In this document: positions 38,272 to 47,970 of the stretch, in pieces
Layout: each line of letters starts with the position of its first letter
Numbering within the stretch: position 1 is the stretch's first letter
Origin: Baylisascaris procyonis
Taxonomy: Eukaryota > Nematoda > Chromadorea > Rhabditida > Ascarididae
Assembly: GCA_037389465.1 (NCBI GenBank)
Contig: JAZARR010000250.1
Span: 496,001 to 560,000, forward strand
Length of the DNA stretch: 64,000 nucleotides
Direction of reading: 5' to 3'
Position numbers and translations under genes: made by a program
The notes under the pieces: model-generated
The model's database searches: none
Told to the model about the DNA's origin: nothing
The model's input: the letters and a program-made list of their open reading frames with translations, nothing else

Positions 38272-41200
38272 AAATGTTTTATTACTGTTCGATAAAAAAA
38301 TTTGCATATTGAAGAAGAATGAGATGGAGTGTTTTTTCGAAGATTTATGCAAAATTTGCATAAAATGAGATGGACTTTTGAATGCTTCCTTCATAGGTAA
38401 CCCAAAATGGATTCATTTTTGAATAGCAATAAGCACTCCCTATTTCAAGTCTATTGAAGAATGCTCAAAGCAGTAACCATTAACAACGCTGTACATTTAT
38501 AGAGAAGCCGGTTGATGAACAAAACATCTGCGTGCCCTTAACAGCTGGATATGGTGTGTGCTAAAAACGATTTATAATTCTTGACTTATATGCCTTTTCG
38601 CCATTTTCCTATTCAAAAATCCTTAGAACGCATCAATTACCATAAGTGAAATGACAAATATTCTATGTGAAAGATGGGATATTTCAGAGGATATTACGCA
38701 TGAACTGGTCATATCCGCAGAAATGCTAAAGATGGAAGCGTCAATTTTACCATTCCCACTATTAACTCACTTTCTAATAATGTATAGATTCTCACCAACT
38801 GATAAATGATCAGACATAAAGGTTAAATCATACGGTTTAAACTGGATAGTTCCAGTCGGAAAGGTACCAGATTAGCTAAATAGAGGATGGGTATCGCCTA
38901 TTTGAAGATCCAAGTAACCCCTTAATGAAAAAAAAAAACAATTAATCAACCTATTTTCTGCAGTTGTAAGCTCCAAAGACAGTACAGACATCTCACAGTT
39001 AGATGAGCTGATCATGAAATATAGCTGATGTATGATGGAAACGAAAAAAGCAATGCAGTGATGGTTAGTGATAGATAAACATGAGCATTTTAGGCGATCT
39101 CAATCAAAGATTTAGTCTCCTAAAATCTAGACGCCATAAACCCCTCTACAGCACATAGGCATCCTCCCTTTCCATTCTCCCATTTTCAAGACTGCGCCAG
39201 ATTGGATGAGACTTGAAAAATAGATTAGCCACAACTTTCGCATTTTTATGAGATAAGTCACAATATGATAGGGAACGAAGAGAAGAAAAAATTGAAACTT
39301 CAAAAATAAAAATACACATGATTTTACACATTGAAACTTCAAATAAATACACATGAGGTAAGTCATAAAAATTATTCAGCATTCACCTAATTAAACTAAA
39401 ACTCATCTTCGACAGTATATTATGAGCAATTCAATTTCACAAAGCATAAAATGATATTTGGCAGCTTTTCAAATAATAGGCCACATTTTTTTTGGCCAAG
39501 CCAATGGACACAAATTTTTCGGCAAAAATATTGAGGCAGAGAACTCAAAAATTCAAGAAAAAAAATTCAGGAGATAAAAAATGACCATGTTTGACTTATA
39601 TTTTACAACCATATTATTACCGGCCTTACAACTCAGTGAAAGTAACAGTGAAGCACATTTTTGCACTCGTTTCAACAAGCACACTCACATTTCAATGGAT
39701 ACAATTAACACAATGGGACAATAACAATCAAAGACAAGGGTAAAATAAATATTTTAATTATAAGATGTGCTTCTATTGTTAGCTCTTATAATTCTAGTTC
39801 CGCGGAACAGAGATTATGGAACCGATCTACCAATGTAGCTAGTTATTGGTATGAAAATGTTAAGAAGAATGAGAAAAGAATGAGAGTTCAACTAAATTAA
39901 TAGAAGATTCCTGTATAAGGGAATGCAAAGCAATCTTTCTAAATATGCAAAGGCTGGCTATCCTCATCGTTGTACCATCATATCAAAGATATCATCATAG
40001 AAAATGATTAGTGAATATAGGATAGTCGGAAACAGATTCTTCGCTTTCTTTAGGATTGCATATTAAGGAATAAAATAATGCGAAGCAAAGACAAAGATCT
40101 CGTCGAGATGGAGGCTTTTAATTTCGTTTCTTTTGACGCTAACAATGGGATTAAATCCTCCCTCATAACGGCAGTTGAGAACCACAAAAGACGAATCTCA
40201 TAAATGAAAAAGAAGACTGAAAAGTCCATTAAAGGATGAAATGAATTCGATAAAGTATAGAAATGAAATTATCAATCCTAATTCACTATCTTACTGCTTA
40301 ACAACTTTGTAGCAGAAAGGTTTCATCTCAAAGATGTTCAACATCTCTTCGTCTCTTCATTTAGGAATCAATTACCTCTCCTAGTAATCTCTATTAAAAG
40401 ATGTTGATTTATAAACGATTAAAGTGAATATAAAATGCTAATAAAAGACTTACCATTAGTTGAGTGGACTCGTGTCATCCAAGGATATACGGCGACACCC
40501 GCTTTTTCGTCCTCTTCCTCTTCTTTTTCATTATCTTTTTCTTCTTTAGACCAATCTGAGCCACCGTAACCACAAGAGGAACTCTTAAAATACGGTACAT
40601 TTTGAAGTGTTATTTTGAGTTGTAAATGCAATCATTAGGTTGACATATTCGCTTAGAAGGGTGTACGGCGATTGTGCTATAATTCGTTATTGACTCTTAA
40701 TGGAGTGTCGTTTAGGGCGGCCCATTTAGCTGAAAACCAGTATTTCGTTTTCATGTCATACCTTCCAAAACGTTTCGGCTGCATTTCGAAAATTTGCTCT
40801 CTCAACTATGAAATAAAGCTCATAAAATGAAATTTAATAAAAAAAAATTTGCTCTTTATATTAGGGGCTTTCTCTATCTCTTAACTTATACGAACTATCT
40901 TTCTTATACCAAACACATCAAGTATTTTCAAACCTTTACATTCATATTTTTTTCTCTCAACCTATGAATTCATCTCATTTCAATCACCAAATTTACAAAT
41001 TCAGAATTACTTTTCCCTTCACTTTCAATATAAAAAAAAACACCACTTGCATAATTTATAGATCTACAATATGCAACTCGTAATACTTAAATATTGTTGG
41101 ATTCGCACTGTGTATTACCTATGTATCGGCATCACCTTTCATTGACAACATTTCTTTGAGATGTAAACTTGCGACCTAAAACTATTTTTCTAACCTATCC

Positions 41201-43424
41201 GAAATTTTATTGCGTTTTCAGTAAAATGTAAACAAAATTATTCCATCGAAATAGAGTTAACATTTCTACTTAATCAATACGAATATTTTCGTTAGTTACC
41301 ACAATTCGGATCAAAATATGCAAAAATTATGGTATATGTGCACATTTATATATGAATATTCAAATTAGTAACGCTTAAGAGATATGAATCAGCCGACTTA
41401 TAATATACGAGGAAATATATGTATTCACTAGCACTACTATCCACTTTACCCTCATATAAGACCTAAGATATTCATATATTATTTAATAATTTATTAAATA
41501 TCCGGTTTTTAAAGCCATTTACTTTCAGGATTTTTTTTTTTTTAAATAAACAACGACTTATAAAACGATTCTTAGAGAGAATTAAAATCGTAAGTAAGAG
41601 ATATTTGTGCGCAATGTAATGAAACGCTGCAACAATTTTTTCAAAAAAAAAAAAAAAAAAAAATGAAGCAACAACAGTAATGGTGAGTATAAAATACGGA
41701 TGATGACTGTAACGCTTAAATGATTTTGACAAACCAATTTGTTTCATTTAAGTGAACAATCATGTGAAAAGATAAATGATCACATCAAATTTGTTTCACT
41801 TTGATCGAAATTTATAACATTTAAAAAAAATGAAATATTTCTATTTCAATCGGTGAATTTTTCAATAAGTTTTCGTGGGAAAAAGTTCAAGAAAAAATCA
41901 ATGAAAAAAGATTGAAATTGAAACAAGTGAAAGAAGTAATGCCGAATGGGGGATGGAAAAATATTGTACTCGTATATTTCGTTTATTCGACGAATCACTT
42001 TTATAATCAATAAATGACTACTAAAACATTGATATTAATACATTCATCTTTCATTACGCAATTGGTTACATAAATCTTCTCGGAAAATCCTCTAGCTTGA
42101 CTCAACGCTTCAGTAGGTTTGTGACTTGAAACTAAAGGACACGTCTGAAGTGTTATTCTTTATTATAAGATACTTCTTTGCATACACCTGCTTAGAGACA
42201 GTAAAAATGAATGAAAATTTTTCGTAAATTTCTGGACTTCGCTAATATTCATCTAACAGTAGTACTGGTAAATAAAATTTTTGCGATTACCACATTAACA
42301 GCAGTATAGAAATTCCACAACTTGTAAAATATCAGCTAGCTATGCAAATATTTGCTTGAGTGCTTGATTCGGGATTAATGACCGCATTCCATGGGAATAC
42401 GGCACATTCGATTTTAAATGCAATTTTGAAATATGTAAAAAACTTAAAAGTTCCACAATACATCGGTTTTCGATTTTAGATGGATACGCGTAAAAATCTG
42501 GCAAGTGAGGAAGCTCGCCACCACAGTTGGCACGATACGTGCTTTTGTATTCCCCACTCACTTAAGCAACCACAAATCATCTAAAAAAAGTTAAATATGC
42601 AAATTAAAGCACTCACATTTTAGGTGAACTGATCACCTACATGACCTTTCACAAATGGTTCATTTTTCTATGAGTTATTAGGTGCACAGTGAGATTTCAA
42701 TGGAGGAAAAATGTTTAAAAAATTTTTTGGCACCCTCAAATTTTCAGAACATTTTTAGAACTTGATGGCCCAACGTGGAGTATACGGTGTAGAAGATCAA
42801 CCTATAGTATGCGTCATACCTGTCAAATTTATAACACAACCTTCAATGATCCCAAAGTTGAACCTACAGTGTCGACATATGCACATATTTCGGAACGTAT
42901 GGACTCAACGTCGCCGTGATATTCTTTTACAAAGCAAATTTACAAAAGTGCGCTTGTAAGACCACCCACCCCCTCTCTGAAAAAAAAATTTTCCCATGGA
43001 TCTTATGACTTAAAATGTATAAAACTAAAATGTTGCAAAGAAAAAACGCGGAAAAATTTGCAAGATTTCGCAATGAAAATTTTCGAATATTCTAACTTTT
43101 TCTCATCATTCATTTCCTTTCACGAAAAAAAACTGTTGTGGAATATTTGAAAACAAAATGGTGCTTCTTCATAAATAAACAAATAAATAAGCAATCAAAA
43201 AAAAAAAGAATTCCATCTGTAAATAGATTTAAAAAAAACAACAAATAATTCATTATTCAAATAAATCGGACATTAACGGCACTATCGGTGGCATTTCCTC
43301 GCACATAAATAGAAGCCGCTCATTCATCAACAACGGTCATCCATCTCTAATCCCATGTAACTCGGTGATGATATATGAAAGGTGATACAAATACATACGA
43401 GTTATGAGTGCAGATTTTATCTGT

Positions 43425-43464
<40 letters not shown>

Positions 43465-45294
43465 ATCAACATTTACAATATCTTTAATGATCAGCTATCC
43501 ACTCGAATCTTAGAAGGGGACAAAATTTGTTTGATTGGAAATTTCAAAAAAAAAAACTGCTAAAAATTTAAGAAAAATGGTGAAGTATACCATATGACTA
43601 TCTTTTGAGAGTATTTCGGCAGAAGATATTTGCAAGAAAATTTAAATTAGAGGCTACATTTCCGTTATTCTAGGGTTTGAGGGAGAAAAAAAAACGAAAC
43701 CTAGAAGGAGCATAGAAAAAATAAGTTGAAACAACGAAAAATCGAGAGATTAAGATCGGAAATGGGAAAACTATTTTTGAAAGACTAATAAATAAAAAAC
43801 TTATAGAGATTTTTCCCATTGTTACCATTGCCATCCGTGCATTTTTCGAAACGGCCATGGTTTGAGATAAGTCCTGGACATAACGAAGAAACGCGTCACA
43901 ATATCGTATTTCTCCATTATACCAAAGACTACCTGTCAAGTTAGCAGTGTATTTCATTTAGGTGCCCCAAAAAATTCGCCTAAAGTAAGGTTGGCTTAAA
44001 ATGAATTAAATAAGGCGTTAAAAAAGCGAAAACGATAGTCAAGATTTAAGAGGTAAAAATATTTACTACAGTGTTACAATTTGCAAACATGTTGCTATTG
44101 CAATTGCAATTGTAATTTTCACTTCTTTAGAGTGCATAAACAATCAATGAATGCAATGAAATCATCGAACAAAATTTTAAACCAGTTTCGAGTTTTTAAG
44201 CCGAATCGAACTGAACACATACACACTGAAGAAATTCTTTTGCACACTGCAATGTACACAAACACATATACATACACGTACTCATACATACATTCAGACA
44301 ACACGTACACATACAAACAGACGCATACATACATACCTACGCAGACACAGACATACACACGTATATATACAAACATATAGGCATTCGAGTTTGGCAAGAA
44401 GTCAATCGAATGTCAGTACTTTTTTTCGCACTTCACAGGCATGAGTGACTCAAGCCAACCTGAACAGATAAAAATCTGCTATTGCCATTTGCCTTTCGTT
44501 AAAATCGCATAGTTCACGATACGTTTAGATTTGAATATCTTCTGAATTGAAATAAATATATTCATTTCCTACTAATTTTTAACTATGCAAAGAAGTATCA
44601 TATAATAAAGAATAACACTTCATAAATCGCTTCTAATTTATGACAGTAGATAAAATAAAACAAAAAAATCGATAATTTCACCCTGAGGGCATAAATGAAA
44701 AACTCAAAAAATAGTGGAACAAATATTGGATTTTTTTGAAGGAAAAATCGAATTTATATATGAAAAAAATAATAAATCTAGTGATAGGACGATATTGCTC
44801 AACAAACCGAAGTGTGGTGTGCTTAGCGAGTTACACCATTAGTTCGTGACAACGCAGCCGCCAAAAATCGATCAGCTTCGATGTGAAATAAACGACTTTG
44901 TGTTCGACGTGAATGAAATGATTGCATCAGTAGATCAATGTGAACCGCTCCAATTGCCTATCCACTAGTTTTGTTCGTTACAAGCGTAGGTGGGCAAGTA
45001 ATGAAAAAAACACACAAAAATATCCTGGTAGATCATTAATTACATGAAGCAAAGAAATGAATCAAAGAAAAATTGAAAAACATACGAATAGTGAAATCAA
45101 CCAACCGGATCATGAGCCGTTTCGGAAGGATTGAATTGATTTTGTGCTGAATAGAAACCGGATGCGGGTGGAGCTGCAGTTGTTGGATTTGGCGCTACCG
45201 GATTGTTGTTTTGTTGCTGTTGTTGTTGTTGTGGTTGTTGTTGATCGTAATAGAAGTTCGAAATACCAGGTGGAAAATGTTCGGGTGATGTCAT
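17322..45294 (-). CDS. lin-39: LIN-39, Hox transcription factor (Dfd/Scr class), four exons
   Basis: Exons 45294-45106, 40583-40454, 28935-28790 and 17477-17322 join in phases 0, 1 and 0 to give 206 codons plus TAA; nematode LIN-39 is about 250 residues. Residues 1-63 are low-complexity with a Gln/Asn run. Residues 79-90 are acidic, and YPWM lies at 96-99 (the PBX/CEH-20 contact hexapeptide). The homeodomain spans about 112-171: arm [11 protein letters not shown], helix 1 [13 protein letters not shown], helix 2 [11 protein letters not shown], recognition helix [14 protein letters not shown] with Gln50 and Asn51. The tail [19 protein letters not shown] is a LIN-39 hallmark. It is a DNA-binding nuclear regulator of mid-body patterning; in C. 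elegans it acts in the vulva, Q neuroblast migration and neurons. Introns are 4522, 11518 and 11312 bp, with regulatory potential. Intron 3 contains a 2.6 kb telomere-like array. Donor and acceptor sites are canonical except exon 1's (CCG/GTTGGT), which is weaker; an extra small exon in intron 1 cannot be excluded. Confidence 0.93.
20105..20127. repeat. (AT)n microsatellite at the left edge of array 2
   Basis: An uninterrupted TA run immediately precedes the first hexamers of array 2 and forms its left junction. Confidence 0.9.
20128..22756. repeat. Interstitial telomere-like array 2 (2.6 kb), inside lin-39 intron 3
   Basis: About 438 hexamers of the CCTAAG type, in the same orientation as array 1. 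On the lin-39 sense strand this reads TTAGGC. CCAAAG variants dominate the left fifth and the extreme right. GGCTAAG variants dominate about 20610-21470 and parts of 22010-22380. The compound AAGAATAAGCCTGAG marker recurs near 20552, 20968, 21164, 22112 and 22431. Two forward frames stay open end to end, so almost no indel breaks the hexamer phase. The last 70 bp match the end of array 1 nearly exactly. The very long low-complexity ORFs here are products of the repeat. Confidence 0.97.
22757..23200. repeat. Array-associated tail, copy B
   Basis: Gap-free, about 98-99% identical to 767-1210. Differences seen include G/A at 22756 (the junction), an ATGCGTCG/ATACGTCG change, GAAGAG/GAAAAG, and three changes in the last 40 bp. 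Homology ends exactly at 23200, where a 32-bp tandem repeat begins. Confidence 0.95.
23201..23264. repeat. 32-bp tandem duplication at the tail boundary
   Basis: Two copies of TGCTGATGTGTTGATTCC plus (G/A)TTTATTTA, at 23201-23232 and 23233-23264, lie directly at the end of the repeated tail. There is no counterpart next to copy A. Confidence 0.9.
26235..26315. repeat. (TC)n(TA)n compound microsatellite
   Basis: About 35 bp of TC followed directly by about 46 bp of TA, in lin-39 intron 3. Confidence 0.97.
28790..28935 (-). CDS. lin-39: lin-39 exon 3: homeodomain arm, helices 1 and 2
   Basis: Acceptor TTGTAG, then a split Gly codon and [16 protein letters not shown]. The exon ends at LMLTERQ with donor CAG/GTATGT. 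It encodes homeodomain positions 1-44. The 146-bp exon takes phase 1 from exon 2 and leaves in phase 0, matching exon 4. Confidence 0.95.
28936..40453 (-). other. lin-39 intron 2 (11.5 kb)
   Basis: Bounded by donor GTAAGT at 40453 and acceptor TTGTAG at 28936. AT-rich, with an 89-bp (TA)n at 38181-38269, a near-duplicate TTCCCTCTCATCTTCCCTCAAAGGTGTC block at 31151-31216, several CAGACAGACA tracts and purine-rich stretches. Small open frames at 30297-30506 and 31145-31429 are not recognised as genes. Confidence 0.85.
38181..38269. repeat. (TA)n microsatellite, 89 bp
   Basis: Uninterrupted TA dinucleotides; self-complementary and likely polymorphic. Confidence 0.98.
40454..40583 (-). CDS. lin-39: lin-39 exon 2: acidic stretch and YPWM hexapeptide
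   Basis: It encodes [11 protein letters not shown], a Lys/Glu/Asp-rich run and then [17 protein letters not shown]. Donor AATG/GTAAGT at 40453 is strong. The start is placed at AG/AGTTCC (40583) because this keeps phase 0 with exon 1; the polypyrimidine tract there is weak (TACCGTATTTTAAG), so the 5' edge is less certain than the 3' edge. Confidence 0.88.
43427..43458. repeat. (TG)n microsatellite
   Basis: About 32 bp of TG repeats in lin-39 intron 1. Confidence 0.97.
44256..44380. repeat. CA/CATA-rich simple repeat block
   Basis: Mixed ACACATACA, CATACATAC and ACAGACACAGA words. Overlapping frames on both strands are low-complexity shadows. Confidence 0.85.
45106..45294 (-). CDS. lin-39: lin-39 exon 1: start codon and Gln/Asn-rich N-terminus
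   Basis: ATG at 45294 opens [19 protein letters not shown], followed by a Gln/Asn run and a Pro/Thr/Ala/Ser-rich segment. The frame closes with TGA shortly after the proposed donor at 45105 (CCG/GTTGGT). A second possible donor is GTTG/GTTGAT four bases further on. Upstream, TTAATTCAG (about 45317) could be a trans-splice acceptor 22 bases before the ATG. Confidence 0.8.
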
Positions 45295-45905
45295 AATTTG
45301 CTGGTGCTGCTCTCAGCTGAATTAATGACTTGCTGCTGCTCACTAAAACCAAACAAAATGTCGGCCCATAAAGAGTGTTGTGTGTGTGTGTGTGTGTGCT
45401 TGTGTGTGTCTGTGTGTTACGCACAAACGCACAACCAGAAGTGAGGCGCAGCGTTGAATCGAAAATTTAACGCGAACAGTAGAGAGACAAAAAACGTTGC
45501 AGAGAGAGCGTCGGTGCGTTCATTGGACACGCATCCACCGGAAGGCGGAGCTTCAGACACATACGCCGGACCGCCGATCAGCCCACCAGCAAAGCGACAG
45601 CCCCGCAACACTTGGAGGAGGGAATGCCACACACTGCGGGCGGGAATTCGGCCCGAGGCAGCGACCGAAGAGCCACAAAAAACGGCTGCCTCTACAAAGT
45701 AGGAGGTGTGTGATGGTGCTCAAGAGGGGGCGACCGAAGACCGACAGCCAAGTGTGATGTGTGATTTGAACGGCGTTCTCGGTTATCTCGCAACGGGAGG
45801 CTGCCGAGCAGGCAATCTGTCTCGTAGAGGGCGGCCTCTTTTAGTCGGCAACTTCAAACGTTGCCGTCGCTCAGGAATCATCAATAAACGCGCCAGATTC
45901 AAAGT
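45295..45905 (-). promoter_or_regulatory. Putative lin-39 promoter/5' UTR, CpG-rich island
   Basis: Directly upstream of the lin-39 ATG. 45420-45905 is far richer in G, C and CpG than the surroundings (many GCG, CGG and CCG words). A TG-rich tract at 45376-45418 separates it from exon 1. The motif ATCATCAATAAACG near 45876-45890 resembles Hox/PBX-type sites and could allow autoregulation. Frames read across the island on both strands are open by composition; I do not treat them as genes. No clear TATA box was seen. Confidence 0.5.
45376..45418. repeat. TG-rich microsatellite upstream of lin-39
   Basis: GTGTGTGTGTGTGTGTGTG interrupted by CT and TC. Confidence 0.93.
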
Positions 45906-45938
45906 CTTTCGTGTCCAGCCCACACCGATCCATCACTC

Positions 45939-45960
45939 ACTCTCTCTCTCTCTCTCACTC
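45939..45960. repeat. (TC)n tract
   Basis: CTCTCTCTCTCTCTCTC run upstream of the CpG-rich island; GA-rich on the lin-39 sense strand, a common promoter-proximal composition. Confidence 0.9.
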
Positions 45961-47734
45961 TTTCCAGCCGTTTCCAATTCAAAAATTCCACGCTTCTTCT
46001 ATAAGCATCCAATCTACCGTACACCAGTGGCAACCTTGTCGAATTCATGAAACGAAAAAAAAAACGCAACGAAAGCAAAACGAATATATATTGAGTCGAA
46101 TAACGATAATGAAAAATTGATATTAAGCATGCGCAATTCACTTATTAAATACTAAATTTTGCAATTCATACGAATATTTCCTTTATATTTAATTGATCTA
46201 ATGTAGGGTGCTCGATGAAATTAATATAAGAAATTGAGTGCTTGATGTCATATCTTCACTAATTCACTTGTACAGAAATAAAAATTTTAGGAAAACGCAT
46301 TAAGAAATTAATGCAAAAAATTTGCACTAAAACGCATGAAAGTGAGTTAAATGCAAAACGATAATGTGAATAGATCATTCACAATCGCAATGGATAATAT
46401 TTCGACGATAAAAATAAATTTTTAAAATAAATCCCACTAATTTCTTTTAGTATTACCAATTATTAGGAAGAAGGGGAAGAGGAGAGATGATGAGGGGAGG
46501 GGTGAAGGGATGAATGGGGGGAGGGTGATGTGACCGAATTGATTTTTTTTTTTTTTTTTTTGCTGCTGATTCTATCTAAGCATTTTTGATAAAATCTTTT
46601 ATTTGGTTGAGTTTGTTTTGCATTGCGTTTTGTATACTTAGGAGAATATTTCCGCGTCTCGCAACATTACGTTGATTTATCAGCACTATAATAGCAAGAA
46701 AATAGACAAATACATCACATACACATACACACACACACACAAATGCACCAATAACAGCGCAATAAATAAGCCAACACAGATTATAATCACTTCATATGAC
46801 CGACACCCTCTCTTCACGCTCTACTTTCTCATCCGAACTTTTTTCCTCTCTACGTACCTCTTGAAGTTCATTCCACTTTTTAGCATTAATCATTTATATA
46901 ACCGGTGAAAAGTTGATTTAAAATTCTTGCAACTCTCAGAGATTCTTTTAGAGGATTCTTAGAAAATTTCGCAAAAATTTGCCATCGATGTCATTGCAAG
47001 AATCGATTTTCCAATAGTGGTAATACTATGGTAACTGAGAAAAATGCACTTAGCTGAATATAGCATCGATGAATTCGAAAAGGAATTGTATGTTAACAAA
47101 AAATGCCCTAAGAGCACTATAATTTTCGAGTTTTATAAGTAAATAATTCATAACTAAATCATGCACTAATAATTTCAGTTCTCCACATGCCCAACTACAA
47201 TCAACTTTTGTTAAAGCTTATTTAGTTTATTTGATTATATTTAAAAAAAAGCGTTAGAGATTAAAATTTTGTTGCTTTCGGAGTCGTTTAATTACAAATT
47301 GTTAGAATATTGTATAGCTACCCATTTATGCTTTCTATCATTTTTGCAATTGCATCCGCTTTTGTAACGGTAAAAGAACGAAATGAAACTCCCGTAAAAA
47401 AAAGGAAAATTTTGAAAAAAAAATCGATAAATGAGCGCACCATCTATGTTGTAGTTCTTGAAAAATACAAAAATCTATGTACTACTATCATATTTTAAAT
47501 AAAAACAATCAAATAACAAATTAGCAAGATGCTAAATACTATGGAAGATTTCAACAAACGTTGCAGAATATACATAATACTAATGATCGAAAAATTTGTA
47601 GTGACGATGCTCGCTAAAAATGGAGGGTTAATTCGACGATATATTGCGCATTCTATGTGCTTTTAAGTTCGTAATTTCTCTTTCCCTTCATGTGTTCCGA
47701 TGTTCTTTTTCCACTCTTTAGCCGCTAGGATTCT
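45961..47734. other. Upstream flank of lin-39, no gene seen
   Basis: AT-rich. It includes a purine-rich G-run block at 46467-46535 followed by a poly-T run at about 46543-46561, and a CA repeat at 46717-46740. Confidence 0.5.
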
Positions 47735-47970
47735 TTAATGATCGGATTTGTGCAAAGAAACGGAAGAGTTGTGCCGAAACTCATATGAGCGGTTGCTGAA
47801 GAATCGGCGAATCTCAGCAACGAACGACCGTAAATCAACGGCGCCTAGCCCTAGAGTGCCTGTTTGCATATATGTAACCCTCGTAAATCTCCAACCAATG
47901 CCTCCGAAGATGTCGACCACCGCGCTCACAATAGTTTCTTTCGGATCGGGTTTAACCCGAAATCGATAAG
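47735..47970 (-). pseudogene. Possible fragment of an ANF-receptor-type ligand-binding domain
   Basis: A GC-richer island with an open minus-strand frame. The reading RFRVKPDPKETIVSAVVDIF, then GGIGW, RVTY and TGTLGLGAVDLRSFVAEIRR, resembles the R-x-x-P-[SD] to VDxxxxxGW to Y...G to F...A block of periplasmic-binding-like extracellular domains (class C GPCRs, receptor guanylyl cyclases). The upstream side on this strand is poly-A rather than a polypyrimidine tract, and no consensus donor is evident. It may therefore be a decayed or displaced exon. The plus strand is also open (73 codons), so direction is not certain. No partner exons were found nearby. Confidence 0.28.

Larger units (their letters stand above)
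40584..45105 (-). other. lin-39 intron 1 (4.5 kb)
   Basis: No further exon can be firmly supported. It contains a poly-A run at 41645-41663, a (TG)n tract at 43427-43458 and a CA/CATA-rich block at 44256-44380. A minus-strand open frame at 42340-42561 is coding-like in places but lacks good splice sites. Confidence 0.7.

Noticed and set aside
44081..44397. 99- and 92-codon frames on opposite strands
   Set aside because: Low-complexity Thr/Tyr/His and Val/Tyr/Cys readings of a CA/CATA simple repeat.
45454..46050. Several overlapping 70-114 codon frames on both strands
   Set aside because: All lie in the CpG-rich island upstream of lin-39, where few stops occur by composition; overlapping frames on both strands and no domain match indicate regulatory DNA.
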